Source of the DNA: Hungatella effluvii
Lineage (GTDB): Bacteria > Bacillota > Clostridia > Lachnospirales > Lachnospiraceae
DNA length: 64,000 nt
Direction of reading: 5' to 3'
Assembly: GCF_003201875.1 (NCBI RefSeq)
Contig: NZ_QJKD01000022.1
Coordinates: 20,980 to 84,979 of the forward strand
Position numbers and translations under genes: made by a program. The first letter of the stretch is position 1. Each line of letters begins with the position of its first letter. This document shows, in pieces, positions 25,732 through 34,884 of the stretch. A model generated the notes under the pieces. The model was not told where the DNA came from. It worked only from the letters and a program-made list of their open reading frames with translations, and ran no database searches.

Positions 25732-26961
25732 CTACGGTATCCAGATACCATCCGGATTAATGTAATACTTTTCAACGACTCTGTCCTTCACCATCCGTCC
25801 GCTGTCCGGATCCAGATAGTACCAGTTGTCCTTATAGCGGATCCAGCCAACCGCCATGCTGCCGTCCGGATTCATGTAATACCAGTCGCCGCCCTGCTGA
25901 AGCCATCCGCCGGACACTTTTCCCACCTGCGGATCCAGATAATACCATACCCGGTTGTACTGGAACCATCCGGTCACCATGTCGCCGTTGGTCGTCAGGT
26001 AATATTCCCGGCCGTCCTTCGTCTGCCATCCGGTCAGCATATAGCCGCCCATGTCAAATAAATACCATTTATCATTGATTAACTGCCAGCTGTTTACCGG
26101 GTACGTTCCGTCCGCGTTCCGGTACCACCAGCCATTCCTGTCCTGTTCCCATCCGGGATTCTGCGAACCGGGGCCGTCTCCCTGCCCAGGTCCCTGGCTG
26201 CCGCTGCCCGAGCTGCCGCCGGAACTGCCGTTTCCTGAGGACTTCCGTGTCTCCGCCGCCTCAGCATCCCGTTTTGTAATCTCCTGATTATCGGATTCCG
26301 TCCACTCTCCGGCCTTTAAATAATCCGCTTCCGACTCCGTCTTCGCCACGGCTCTCACTTTGAAATAGTAATCGCCCCGCGTCGTCATATGAGAGAAGAA
26401 ATCATAATTGGTGGAGGACGTCTTTTCCACCCGGTACACCATGCTGTCTCCGCAGTAAAGCTTTACTTCATAGGCCGGAGCGTTTTCCACCTTGCTCCAT
26501 CTCGCCTTGCCCAGTGGCGTCGACTCCCAGTAAGCGCTCTCCACGGTTCCCAGCGTTCCTTTCACGCCCTTCAGTTTTACCGACAGTATCAGGGAATGGT
26601 TGTCCGTCTCCTTCTTTGCCGACGAATAGACAGCTCCCTTTACGGTGGCCTTTCCGGCATTAATGGAGTTGAAATAGTATCCCTCCTCCGCTTCCAGCCT
26701 GATGTTTACCTTCGGAGTCTCCCCTGCCTTCCAGCTTCCCCTGGAATTGGCGAAATCGCACGATACCACCCGATACTTTGAGCTGTTGGATGTGGCCGAA
26801 ACCGTTCCCTCATCGGCTTCCGCTTCCACCGAAGAGGTGACTGTGACCGACACGGTCTTGATTGCCTCCTCTGCGTAAGTAACCATGGAAAAACCGGCTG
26901 CCATGATCGTTATAGCGGCAAGAAGCAGCCACAGCCTGCCGGATTTGTTATTGTATCTCAT
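25732..26961 (-). CDS. Secreted cell-wall-binding repeat protein (paralogue B)
   Basis: This 409-aa protein has a signal peptide (about 1-30), the same two beta-rich N-terminal domains as its neighbour (shared pattern SWKAGETPKVNIRLEAEEGY versus EPGDVPKVQIEIHARSGCYF), a Gly/Ser-rich spacer (about 238-265) and five cell-wall-binding repeats (for example GWEQDRNGWWYRNADGTYPV). The gene is 83 nt after the NlpC/P60 hydrolase, so all three may share its promoter. The N-terminal domains could be adhesins or enzyme-presenting modules; function is not known. Confidence 0.83.
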   Translation of the reverse strand: MRYNNKSGRLWLLLAAITIMAAGFSMVTYAEEAIKTVSVTVTSSVEAEADEGTVSATSNSSKYRVVSCDFANSRGSWKAGETPKVNIRLEAEEGYYFNSINAGKATVKGAVYSSAKKETDNHSLILSVKLKGVKGTLGTVESAYWESTPLGKARWSKVENAPAYEVKLYCGDSMVYRVEKTSSTNYDFFSHMTTRGDYYFKVRAVAKTESEADYLKAGEWTESDNQEITKRDAEAAETRKSSGNGSSGGSSGSGSQGPGQGDGPGSQNPGWEQDRNGWWYRNADGTYPVNSWQLINDKWYLFDMGGYMLTGWQTKDGREYYLTTNGDMVTGWFQYNRVWYYLDPQVGKVSGGWLQQGGDWYYMNPDGSMAVGWIRYKDNWYYLDPDSGRMVKDRVVEKYYINPDGIWIP

Positions 26962-27044
26962 CTTGTTTTCCCCCTGCTCATGTTCATTTGTTTAAAATCT
27001 TCTATTCTTTCATACTCTCCGTTGATCCACTCTCCGCAGGCCGC

Positions 27045-28241
27045 CTACCACGGCCTCCGTATCGACACAATCGTGCGGTACGCCGGGTTGTCATCCACCC
27101 GGATTCCCGCTTTTGCCGAGCGAGCGTGGACAATTCTGCCGCCTCCGATATACATGGCTACATGGCCCGGATAACAGACCAGATCTCCCGGTTCCATCTC
27201 TTCATATGCTATTTCCCTGCCAAAACCGGCCTGCTCAGCGGACGTTCTCGGGATAGAAACACCGAAGTGGCGGTAGACCGACTGAACGAAACCGGAGCAG
27301 TCCGCTCCCGAAGTCAGGCTGGTGCCGCCCCACACATAGGGATTCCCGATAAACTGCAGTGCGTAGTCCGCGACATTCCGTCCGAATTCCGAACCACCCG
27401 TGCTCTTGATCATTCCGGGGCCGCTGTTTTGCGCCGACCCGGCATTCCTCCGAAGTTCTTCCGCCCTGCGTTCCTCTTCCCGCTTTCTTTCCTCTTCTTT
27501 TTGAAGAAGCCGGATCTCCTCCGTCCTCTTCCTTATAATCTCGGCCTGGCTGCCGGCTTCCGCCTTTGCCGCCCTGAGTCTGCGGTCAAAATCAGACTCT
27601 TCCGCCCTTTTTTTCGTAATCATGGTCCGGAGCGTCTTTTCCCGGACTCCATATTCCTGTTTTAAGCTCTGAAGCTCCGACTGCCGCTCCTCCAGCACTT
27701 CCTTCCGGCCCAGCGCATCGTTCTTCGTCTTCTCATACTCTGTGATCAGCTTCCTGTCATACTCATAGAGCTGCTGAAAATACTCATTCCCATTGATCAC
27801 ATCGCCGATGGTTTTCGCTTTCAGGAGGATGTCCAGATAGGTGACATCGCCTTCTTCATAAATATACTGGATCCGCTTCTTCAGTATCTCGTACTGACGC
27901 TTCCGCTTTTCCTCCGCCTTCTGGTATTCCTCTTCCTCTTTCTCAATCTGCCGCGTCATATCGGACATGTCTGTCTCCAGCAAGTCCATATCGGTCAGCA
28001 AGTCTGTCAGCTCCTGATCCAGCTGGCCCGCCTGCACCGCGGCTTCCCCTTTTTTCTTCTCCAGTTTCTCCGCTTCCCCGTTTACCGCCTCGTACCTCTC
28101 CTCCGCTTCCTTTTTCTGCCGCTCCGCTTCGGATATGGGCGAGGCCGCCGAAGCAAATGAAAGCATCTGCCCCAGGCAGACCGCTGCGGTTACATAAAAA
28201 AGAAAACGGCAGCACTGAACCGGTTTCTGATGCCCCATCAT
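27045..28241 (-). CDS. Secreted NlpC/P60 peptidoglycan endopeptidase with coiled-coil N-terminus
   Basis: It is predicted to cut stem peptides in the cell wall during growth or separation. The 398-aa protein has a signal peptide (about 1-33), a long coiled coil (about 38-255, rich in Glu/Lys/Gln) like PcsB/CwlO hydrolases, and a C-terminal NlpC/P60 domain with Cys315 (GADCSGF), His360 (YPGHVAMYIG) and His372 as the catalytic set. The coiled coil usually holds the enzyme inactive until an FtsEX-like complex engages it. It has its own promoter at 28298-28326 and precedes the cell-wall-binding pair. Confidence 0.92.
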   Translation of the reverse strand: MMGHQKPVQCCRFLFYVTAAVCLGQMLSFASAASPISEAERQKKEAEERYEAVNGEAEKLEKKKGEAAVQAGQLDQELTDLLTDMDLLETDMSDMTRQIEKEEEEYQKAEEKRKRQYEILKKRIQYIYEEGDVTYLDILLKAKTIGDVINGNEYFQQLYEYDRKLITEYEKTKNDALGRKEVLEERQSELQSLKQEYGVREKTLRTMITKKRAEESDFDRRLRAAKAEAGSQAEIIRKRTEEIRLLQKEEERKREEERRAEELRRNAGSAQNSGPGMIKSTGGSEFGRNVADYALQFIGNPYVWGGTSLTSGADCSGFVQSVYRHFGVSIPRTSAEQAGFGREIAYEEMEPGDLVCYPGHVAMYIGGGRIVHARSAKAGIRVDDNPAYRTIVSIRRPW

Positions 28242-28297
28242 TTGTAATCCCCTGACTCATATCATAATTATAAACGTTGTAACCGTTTGCTGATATC

Positions 28298-28326
28298 AGT
28301 GTACCATAGCTGGGGAATAATTTCAA
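28298..28326 (-). promoter_or_regulatory. Sigma-A promoter of the NlpC/P60 gene
   Basis: On the minus strand, TTGAAA (28321-28326), 17 nt, TACACT (28298-28303). The predicted start lies about 50 nt before the ATG at 28241. It probably also serves the two cell-wall-binding genes. Confidence 0.6.
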
Positions 28327-28382
28327 ATTAAGAATAAATTACTAAACTATTCTAAATTCTGTAACCTGCAGCAAAATAAAAA

Positions 28383-28419
28383 GACCGGCATCCGACACAT
28401 CACGTATCGGACACCAGTC
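28383..28419 (-). terminator. Terminator of the ATP synthase operon
   Basis: A 13-bp stem with two wobble pairs (GACTGGTGTCCGA with TCGGATGCCGGTC), 11-nt loop, then TTTTTATTTT on the minus strand. It lies 14 nt after the atpC stop. Confidence 0.9.
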
Positions 28420-28433
28420 CATTCTCATCAATT

Positions 28434-28832
28434 CTATTTTCTGAGGGAAAGTCTTACAAGCGCTCTTCTGAGTGCCAGTTCCGCCCTCATGGTATCAATT
28501 TCACCGCTCTCTTCCTTCAGGCGGCGCTCCGCACGGATTCTCGCTTCCTCCGCACGGTTACCATCGATCTCATCCGGCCACTCAGCCACTTCGGCCATAA
28601 TGGTGATTCTCTCCGGGAGAATCTCAATAAATCCGGACATCAGAGCCGCCTCCTTAACCTCGCCCTCCTCATGAATCTTTAAGATTCCGGGAGCCACGAT
28701 AGCGGTCAGCGGGATATGATTTCTGTATACACCGATGTCCCCCTCCGTTGTCGTAAGTTCCACCATGGAAGCTTCTCCATCGTAAAATCTCCGCTCAGGA
28801 GTAATCACATGCAGTTTGAATAAATCAGCCAT
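28434..28832 (-). CDS. atpC: ATP synthase F1 subunit epsilon
   Basis: This 132-aa subunit of the central stalk couples rotation to catalysis and inhibits ATP hydrolysis. It has the beta-sandwich start (FKLHVITPERRFYDGEASMV, then GDIGVYRNHIPLTAIVAPG) and the C-terminal helical hairpin (AEEARIRAERRLKEE). It is the last gene of the operon, 11 nt after atpD. Confidence 0.95.
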   Translation of the reverse strand: MADLFKLHVITPERRFYDGEASMVELTTTEGDIGVYRNHIPLTAIVAPGILKIHEEGEVKEAALMSGFIEILPERITIMAEVAEWPDEIDGNRAEEARIRAERRLKEESGEIDTMRAELALRRALVRLSLRK

Positions 28833-28843
28833 ATTCCCACCCC

Positions 28844-30235
28844 CTATTTCACACGGGCAAGAACATCATCCATACTACCTGCATTTAAGAAATAGCTTTC
28901 AGGAATATCGTCATGTTTGCCTTCCAGAATCTCCTTGAAGCCCTGAATCGTATCGGCAAGCGGAACGTAACGGCCTTCCAGACCGGTAAACTGTCCTGCC
29001 ACGAAGAACGGCTGGGATAAGAATCTCTGAATCTTTCTCGCACGGGAAACGGTAAGCTTATCCTCTTCTGAAAGCTCATCCATACCCAGCATGGCGATGA
29101 TATCCTGTAACTCTTTATACTTCTGAAGTACTTCCTGCACGCCGCGGGCTACCTTGTAGTGTTCTTCACCCACGATACGCGGGTCTAAGATACGGGAGGT
29201 GGACTCCAGCGGATCTACTGCCGGATAGATACCAAGCTCTACGATCGCACGGCTTAAAACGGTGGTCGCATCCAGATGGGCGAATGTATTTGCCGGAGCC
29301 GGGTCAGTCAAGTCATCGGCCGGCACGTAAACAGCCTGTACGGATGTGATGGAACCGTTCTTTGTCGATGTAATACGCTCCTGGAGAGCGCCCATCTCCG
29401 TCTGCAGAGTCGGCTGGTATCCAACCGCGGATGGCATACGGCCAAGCAGAGCGGAAACCTCGGAACCTGCCTGCGTGAAACGGAAGATGTTGTCGATGAA
29501 CAGAAGGACATCCTTTCCTGCCTGGTCACGGAAATACTCTGCCATGGTCAGTCCGGTCAGTCCGACTCTCATACGGGCTCCCGGCGGCTCGTTCATCTGT
29601 CCGAACACCATGGTCGTCTTATTGATAACACCTGATTCCTGCATCTCATAGTATAAGTCGTTGCCCTCACGGGTACGCTCACCAACGCCGGTGAATACGG
29701 AATATCCGCCGTGCTCTGTAGCGATGTTACGAATCAGCTCCTGAATTAATACGGTTTTACCTACACCGGCGCCGCCGAACAGACCGATCTTACCGCCCTT
29801 CTGATAGGGGCAGAGAAGGTCGACTACCTTGATACCTGTCTCCAGGATCTCGGTCTCTGTGGACTGCTCTTCAAATGTAGGAGCCGGTCTGTGGATCGGT
29901 AAGTACTCTTTCACTACCGGCTTTGGTTTATTATCGATGGGATCACCCAGTACGTTAAAGATACGTCCCAGGGTCTCTTCACCGACCGGTATCGTGATCG
30001 GCGCACCCGTTGCGACGGCTTCCATACCACGCACCAGTCCATCGGTCGAGCCCATGGCGATACATCTTACGGTATCATCGCCAAGGTGCTGGGATACTTC
30101 CACAACCAGTCGGTTTCCGTTCTTCATCGTGATGTCGATCGCATCATTGATGCTCGGAAGCCTGCCCTGGCTGAACTTGATATCCAGTACGGCACCGATG
30201 ATCTGGGTGATCTTACCAATATTTTGTTCTGCCAT
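28844..30235 (-). CDS. atpD: ATP synthase F1 subunit beta
   Basis: This is the catalytic subunit. The 463-aa protein has the Walker A GLFGGAGVGKTVLIQELIRN, the catalytic loop with GERTREGNDLY, Walker B DVLLFIDNIFRFTQAG and the DELSEED motif (GMDELSEEDKLTV). All family signatures are intact. It is 64 nt after atpG. Confidence 0.98.
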   Translation of the reverse strand: MAEQNIGKITQIIGAVLDIKFSQGRLPSINDAIDITMKNGNRLVVEVSQHLGDDTVRCIAMGSTDGLVRGMEAVATGAPITIPVGEETLGRIFNVLGDPIDNKPKPVVKEYLPIHRPAPTFEEQSTETEILETGIKVVDLLCPYQKGGKIGLFGGAGVGKTVLIQELIRNIATEHGGYSVFTGVGERTREGNDLYYEMQESGVINKTTMVFGQMNEPPGARMRVGLTGLTMAEYFRDQAGKDVLLFIDNIFRFTQAGSEVSALLGRMPSAVGYQPTLQTEMGALQERITSTKNGSITSVQAVYVPADDLTDPAPANTFAHLDATTVLSRAIVELGIYPAVDPLESTSRILDPRIVGEEHYKVARGVQEVLQKYKELQDIIAMLGMDELSEEDKLTVSRARKIQRFLSQPFFVAGQFTGLEGRYVPLADTIQGFKEILEGKHDDIPESYFLNAGSMDDVLARVK

Positions 30236-30299
30236 CTTGTTTCTCCTTTATTTTATAATGAAGTCCGGTTCGCCTTCGCGCTCCCCGAACCCGCTATAC

Positions 30300-31154
30300 C
30301 TATGATATCGCATTGGCACCTGCAATGATCTCGGTGAGTTCCTGCGTAATGGAGCCCTGTCTTGCACGGTTGTATGCCAAACCAAGTTCTTCAATCATCT
30401 CTTCCGCGTTATTCGTCGCTGAATCCATGGCTGTCATTCGAGCGCCGTTCTCACTTGCCACAGCCTCTAAAAGCGCGCCATAAATCAAGCTGCTCATATA
30501 TTTCGGAATGATGGAATCCAGCACCTGATCTTCATTCGGTTCGTAGTTCATGAGCACCAGGTCCGTCTTTTCGCTGTCTTTGCCGGCTTCCACGGGAAGC
30601 AGCTTCTTCAGCGTCGGAATATGGGTCACCGTATTTTTGAATGAAGTGTAGGCCAGATAGATTTCACCGATCTGGTTCTGACCAAACGCATCCAGAAGTT
30701 CCGCAGTCACATCCGCCGCGTCGCGGTAGATCGGCTCATTGATAACCTCGGAATAGTCCTCGGCGATCGCATAGCCTTTTCTCACAAAGGAATCCTTTCC
30801 CTTACGGCCGATTGCATAGATGACGGTGTTCTCCGGAGTGAGTCCCTCCGTGCCCGTTACCAGCTTGACGATGTTGTTGTTATAACCGCCCGCCAGTCCA
30901 CGGTTGGAAGTGATGGCGATTACCGCCTTCTTCTTCGAGTCTCCCGCCTTTAAATACTTGTGCTCAATACTGCCGGATTTGCGCAGCATGGAACAGATGG
31001 TATCGTACATCAGGTCGTAATACGGTTTTGATTCTTCCGCCTTCGCTCTGGACTTCTGCAGCTTCACGGTGGATACAAGCTTCATGGCTTTCGTAATCTG
31101 CTCGGTGCTTTGAATACTTTCTTTTCTATGTTTGATATCCCTCATGGATGCCAT
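30300..31154 (-). CDS. atpG: ATP synthase F1 subunit gamma
   Basis: This is the rotor shaft inside the catalytic hexamer. The 284-aa protein starts MASMRDIKHRKESIQSTEQI, then TKAMKLVSTVKLQKSRAKAE, and ends with the conserved MTAMDSATNNAEEMIEELGL and YNRARQGSITQELTEIIAGA. Gene order and length are normal. Confidence 0.97.
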   Translation of the reverse strand: MASMRDIKHRKESIQSTEQITKAMKLVSTVKLQKSRAKAEESKPYYDLMYDTICSMLRKSGSIEHKYLKAGDSKKKAVIAITSNRGLAGGYNNNIVKLVTGTEGLTPENTVIYAIGRKGKDSFVRKGYAIAEDYSEVINEPIYRDAADVTAELLDAFGQNQIGEIYLAYTSFKNTVTHIPTLKKLLPVEAGKDSEKTDLVLMNYEPNEDQVLDSIIPKYMSSLIYGALLEAVASENGARMTAMDSATNNAEEMIEELGLAYNRARQGSITQELTEIIAGANAIS

Positions 31155-31170
31155 GATTCTTCACCTGCCT

Positions 31171-32685
31171 TTAATAAGCCTCCGCTTTACACTCGTTAAT
31201 CGCCTTCGTCAGCAGTGCATCCGTCTCCTCGGTAATCTGCTTCGTCTCACGGATGGAAGCCGGAATCTGCGGATACTTGCCGTCGATAAAGCTGAATAAT
31301 GCCCTTTCAAAATCAAGAATGCGGTGAGTCGGAATGTCAAGCAGCAGTTTTCTGGTTGCCGCGAAAATAATCATGACCTGATATTCTACCGGCATCGGCT
31401 GATACTGGCCCTGCTTTAACACTTCCTTGATTCTCTCGCCCTGTGCCAGCTGTTCCGTGGTCTCCTTGTCAAGCTCTGAGCCGAACTGGGCAAAGCTTGC
31501 AAGCTCGCGGTACTGAGCCAGCTCCACACGGATGGGAGCGGCAATCTTCTTCATCGCCTTGATCTGAGCCGCGCCGCCTACACGGGATACGGACAGACCT
31601 GCGTTGATAGCCGGACGGAAGCCGGAGTTGAACATCTCTGTCTCCAGATAAATCTGGCCGTCAGTAATAGAGATAACGTTTGTCGGAATATAGGCCGAAA
31701 CGTCACCTGCCTGAGTCTCAATAATCGGAAGAGCCGTTAAGGAACCGCCGCCTAAAGCGTCGGATAACTTACTTGCTCTCTCTAAAAGTCTTGAATGGAG
31801 ATAGAATACATCGCCCGGATATGCCTCACGTCCCGGTGGTCTCTTGAGCAGTAAGGACAGGGTACGGTAAGCCGCCGCATGTTTACTTAAGTCATCGTAA
31901 ACAACCAGCACGTCCTCGCCGTTCTCCATCCACTCCTCGCCGATGGCGCATCCGGAGTATGGAGCAATATACTGAAGAGGAGCCAAGTCGGAAGCTGTGG
32001 ATACCACGATGGTGGTGTAGTCCATAGCGCCGTACTCCTCAAGAGTCTTTACAATGGTTGCAACCGTAGAAGCCTTCTGGCCGATGGCCACGTAGATACA
32101 GTGAACTCCCTGGCCCCTCTGGTTGATGATGGTATCGATGGCAATCGCCGTCTTACCTGTCTGACGGTCGCCGATGATTAATTCACGTTGTCCTCTTCCG
32201 ATGGGGATCATGGCGTCGATCGCCTTAATACCGGTCTGAAGCGGTGTGTCTACTGATTTTCTGTCAATTACGCCGTGAGCAACTCGCTCGATCTGACGGA
32301 ATTTGTCTGTCTGGACCGGTCCCTTGCCGTCTACCGGCTGTCCCAGCGCGTTCACCACGCGGCCGGTCATCGCATTGCCGACAGGAACTTCCACCACGCG
32401 GCCGGTCGTCTTAACGGTATCGCCCTCGCTGATGTCTCCGGCACCGAGTAAAACGGCGCCCACGTTATCCTCTTCCAGGTTGAGAACCATGCCGTAGATC
32501 TCTCCCGGGAACTCTAAAAGTTCACCCTGCATGGCGTTCTCAAGACCGTGGATACGTGCAATTCCGTCCGCTACCTGAATGACTGTACCAACATCAGAGA
32601 CTTCCAGCTTTGTAGAATATCTTTCAATCTGTTCCTTGATGACAGAACTGATCTCTTCTGGTCTTAAATTCATTAAGGTTTGCAC
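31171..32685 (-). CDS. atpA: ATP synthase F1 subunit alpha
   Basis: This is the non-catalytic nucleotide-binding subunit of the hexamer. The 504-aa protein has a Walker A RELIIGDRQTGKTAIAIDTI, the PYSGCAIGEEWMENGEDVLV region and the ATP synthase alpha/beta signature near PAINAGLSVSRVGGAAQIKA. It begins 22 nt after atpH. Confidence 0.98.
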   Translation of the reverse strand: MQTLMNLRPEEISSVIKEQIERYSTKLEVSDVGTVIQVADGIARIHGLENAMQGELLEFPGEIYGMVLNLEEDNVGAVLLGAGDISEGDTVKTTGRVVEVPVGNAMTGRVVNALGQPVDGKGPVQTDKFRQIERVAHGVIDRKSVDTPLQTGIKAIDAMIPIGRGQRELIIGDRQTGKTAIAIDTIINQRGQGVHCIYVAIGQKASTVATIVKTLEEYGAMDYTTIVVSTASDLAPLQYIAPYSGCAIGEEWMENGEDVLVVYDDLSKHAAAYRTLSLLLKRPPGREAYPGDVFYLHSRLLERASKLSDALGGGSLTALPIIETQAGDVSAYIPTNVISITDGQIYLETEMFNSGFRPAINAGLSVSRVGGAAQIKAMKKIAAPIRVELAQYRELASFAQFGSELDKETTEQLAQGERIKEVLKQGQYQPMPVEYQVMIIFAATRKLLLDIPTHRILDFERALFSFIDGKYPQIPASIRETKQITEETDALLTKAINECKAEAY

Positions 32686-32707
32686 CTTCCTTCTATCTTT
32701 CTATTTG

Positions 32708-33256
32708 TTACGATAACTGCAGTTTTGACAGGCTGCGGTGCAGCTCGTTAATCTGCGTTTTAATGCTGGAGTCCACGACGCGGTCTCCGATCCGGATAAC
32801 CAGACCGCCGATTAAGGACGGGTCCACCGAATACTCCATCTCAAATTCCACGTACTCCGTGGTTTCTAAAAGCCTCTGTTCGATCATGGCTTTCTGTTCA
32901 CTCTTTAATTCCACGGCGCTCGCCACATGGGCCACGCCGATTTTCTTATATTCTTTGACCGTATCGATAAAATACGTGCAGATTGCAGGAATGTCCTTCT
33001 GTCTGCCCTTGTCGACAATGACTGCCAGAAAACCCATCAGATCGTCTGACACCCGGCCGGCGAAAATATTCGTTATGATACCGATCTTCTCTTCCTTCAC
33101 AATCTTTGGATTATCCAGAAGTTCCGCCAGTTCCCGGTTTTCCCGCCAAATGGCAAGCAGCGCCTTCACCTCATGAAACAGGGTGTCGACACTCTGCTTT
33201 TCGATGGACTCTTCAAACAATGCATCGCCGTATACTTTTGATACTAGCTTTGCCAT
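32708..33256 (-). CDS. atpH: ATP synthase F1 subunit delta
   Basis: This stator subunit joins F1 to the b-subunit stalk. The 182-aa protein starts MAKLVSKVYGDALFEESIEK and contains the OSCP-like C-terminal segment DPSLIGGLVIRIGDRVVDSS, diagnostic for the family. Its start overlaps the end of atpF by 13 nt, so translation is likely coupled. Confidence 0.95.
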   Translation of the reverse strand: MAKLVSKVYGDALFEESIEKQSVDTLFHEVKALLAIWRENRELAELLDNPKIVKEEKIGIITNIFAGRVSDDLMGFLAVIVDKGRQKDIPAICTYFIDTVKEYKKIGVAHVASAVELKSEQKAMIEQRLLETTEYVEFEMEYSVDPSLIGGLVIRIGDRVVDSSIKTQINELHRSLSKLQLS

Positions 33257-33759
33257 GTGCTCTCACCCATCTCTTTCAAAGTTTCCTCAATCAGGGCATC
33301 CGATACCGTCGTATCAATGGACGCAGCCACAACCTTGCCGGCCATGACAGAAGCGATGGATATGATCTGTTCCTTCATATCGTCAAGCGCTTTCTTTCTC
33401 TCCAGCTCTACTTCGCGGTTACCCCTCTCAATAATGCGGTTCGCTTCTTCCCTGGCTTCTGTAAGTATTTCTGCTTCGCGCTGCTTTGCTCTCTTTCTCG
33501 CATCCTCTAAAATCTGTTCCGCCTCTTTGTTCACACTGGTAAGCCGTGTCTGATACTCTTCCTTCATGGCTTTCGCAGCTTCTTTGTCATCAGCAGCGGA
33601 CTTCAGTTCTCCGGCGATCTTCTGTCGTCTTCTCTCCAGAACGTCACGCACGGTGTTGAACAGCAGATAGGATAATGCGAAAAACAGGATAAAGACGTTA
33701 ATGCCCGTCACAAACGCATCGAAAAGCAGCTGTGGGTCAAATCCCAATAATCGTTCCAA
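33244..33759 (-). CDS. atpF: ATP synthase Fo subunit b
   Basis: This is the peripheral stalk: one N-terminal membrane helix (about 12-32; ALSYLL) and a long charged coiled coil (Arg/Glu/Lys/Ala) up to the C-terminus, 171 aa in all. It lies 43 nt after atpE. Confidence 0.95.
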   Translation of the reverse strand: MERLLGFDPQLLFDAFVTGINVFILFFALSYLLFNTVRDVLERRRQKIAGELKSAADDKEAAKAMKEEYQTRLTSVNKEAEQILEDARKRAKQREAEILTEAREEANRIIERGNREVELERKKALDDMKEQIISIASVMAGKVVAASIDTTVSDALIEETLKEMGESTWQS

Positions 33760-33802
33760 GGTTTCGCCTCCTCTCGCTCTCTATTCTTATCCGTTCTTCT
33801 CT

Positions 33803-34060
33803 TTAGCTGAATGGCTTTAAGAACATAAGGATAGCAGCGACAGCGAAACCGTAAAGACCTGTTGTCTCGGCAACGGCCTGGCCTAAAAGCATGGTAGATG
33901 TGATATCAGACTTCGCGCCCGGATTGCGGCCTACTGCTGCTGCTGCGTGTCCTGCTGCGATACCCTGTCCAATACCAGGTCCGATACCTGCGATCATCGC
34001 AAGGCCCGCACCGATTGCTGAACAACCTAAGATAAAATCCTGTCCTGAAATTCCGTTCAT
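33803..34060 (-). CDS. atpE: ATP synthase Fo subunit c, with sodium-binding signature
   Basis: This is the ring subunit that carries the coupling ion. The 85-aa protein has two membrane helices joined by a polar loop (VGRNPGAKSD). The ion site holds Gln32 (GPGIGQG), Val63, Glu65, Thr66, Thr67 and Tyr70 (AVAETTGLYG). The numbering and residues match the known Na+ site of Ilyobacter tartaricus (Gln32, Val63, Glu65, Ser66, Thr67, Tyr70), with Thr for Ser66. Sodium coupling is therefore predicted. Gene order is atpB-atpE-atpF. Confidence 0.95.
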   Translation of the reverse strand: MNGISGQDFILGCSAIGAGLAMIAGIGPGIGQGIAAGHAAAAVGRNPGAKSDITSTMLLGQAVAETTGLYGFAVAAILMFLKPFS

Positions 34061-34131
34061 AGATAACTTCCTCCTGAAATCAATTTTGTATTACGCGCTC
34101 CTGCGCTTTTTGATTGTGAAAACAATCCCTG

Positions 34132-34833
34132 TTAATCCATCTTATCATTGACATATACCATGGTCAGCATACAGAATACATATGTCTGTATACATCCCGA
34201 GAACAGGTCACAATATACATGTAAAAATGACGGGATACCAATTTTTACAAAGATTGGCATCATGCCGTACCACAATCCCATGATTACAACGCCTGACATC
34301 ATATTACCGAACAGACGAAGCGCCTGAGACAGTGGATTTGTAATCTCTCCGATCAGGTTAATCGGGAATAGGATCGGGAACGGTTTGAACATGCTCGTCA
34401 GATGACCGATTCCGTGGTTTTTAATACCCTGATACTGTGTAATGCAGAATGTGAAGATACCCAGCATAAACGTTACACCAAAGTCTCCTGTTGGTGTTCT
34501 GAGTCCAAATAAGCCGCCAATATTGCAGAACAATATGAAAATAAATATAGTTCCGATATAGTTAACGAACTTTTTCGCATTATGGCCCATTGTGCCGTTT
34601 ACCATGTTATCAAGCGTCTCGACAGCGAATTCCATGATATTCTGAAATGTACCCGGTACTTCCGTCGCTTTCTTCATCTTAACATTGGTTACAATTGCGA
34701 TCAGCAATATGACAATGGTCACGATACTTAAACCGATCTCGGTCGTTGTTACCCAGAGTTCCTGGCCGAATGCCTGAAACTTGAAAACGCCCTTGATCAT
34801 AAAGTCCACATTATTGGCACTAGCTATGCCCAT
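34132..34833 (-). CDS. atpB: ATP synthase Fo subunit a
   Basis: The a subunit provides the ion half-channels next to the c ring. The 233-aa protein has five to six membrane helices and the conserved arginine segment (GEITNPLSQALRLFGNMMSG), where the Arg of ALRLFGN faces the c-ring glutamate. It is 71 nt before atpE and 51 nt after the AtpI-like gene. Confidence 0.96.
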   Translation of the reverse strand: MGIASANNVDFMIKGVFKFQAFGQELWVTTTEIGLSIVTIVILLIAIVTNVKMKKATEVPGTFQNIMEFAVETLDNMVNGTMGHNAKKFVNYIGTIFIFILFCNIGGLFGLRTPTGDFGVTFMLGIFTFCITQYQGIKNHGIGHLTSMFKPFPILFPINLIGEITNPLSQALRLFGNMMSGVVIMGLWYGMMPIFVKIGIPSFLHVYCDLFSGCIQTYVFCMLTMVYVNDKMD

Positions 34834-34884
34834 ACGCTTAAGCCTCCTTTCTTACTTGATCACACCGGCTCCTGTACACGAAAA

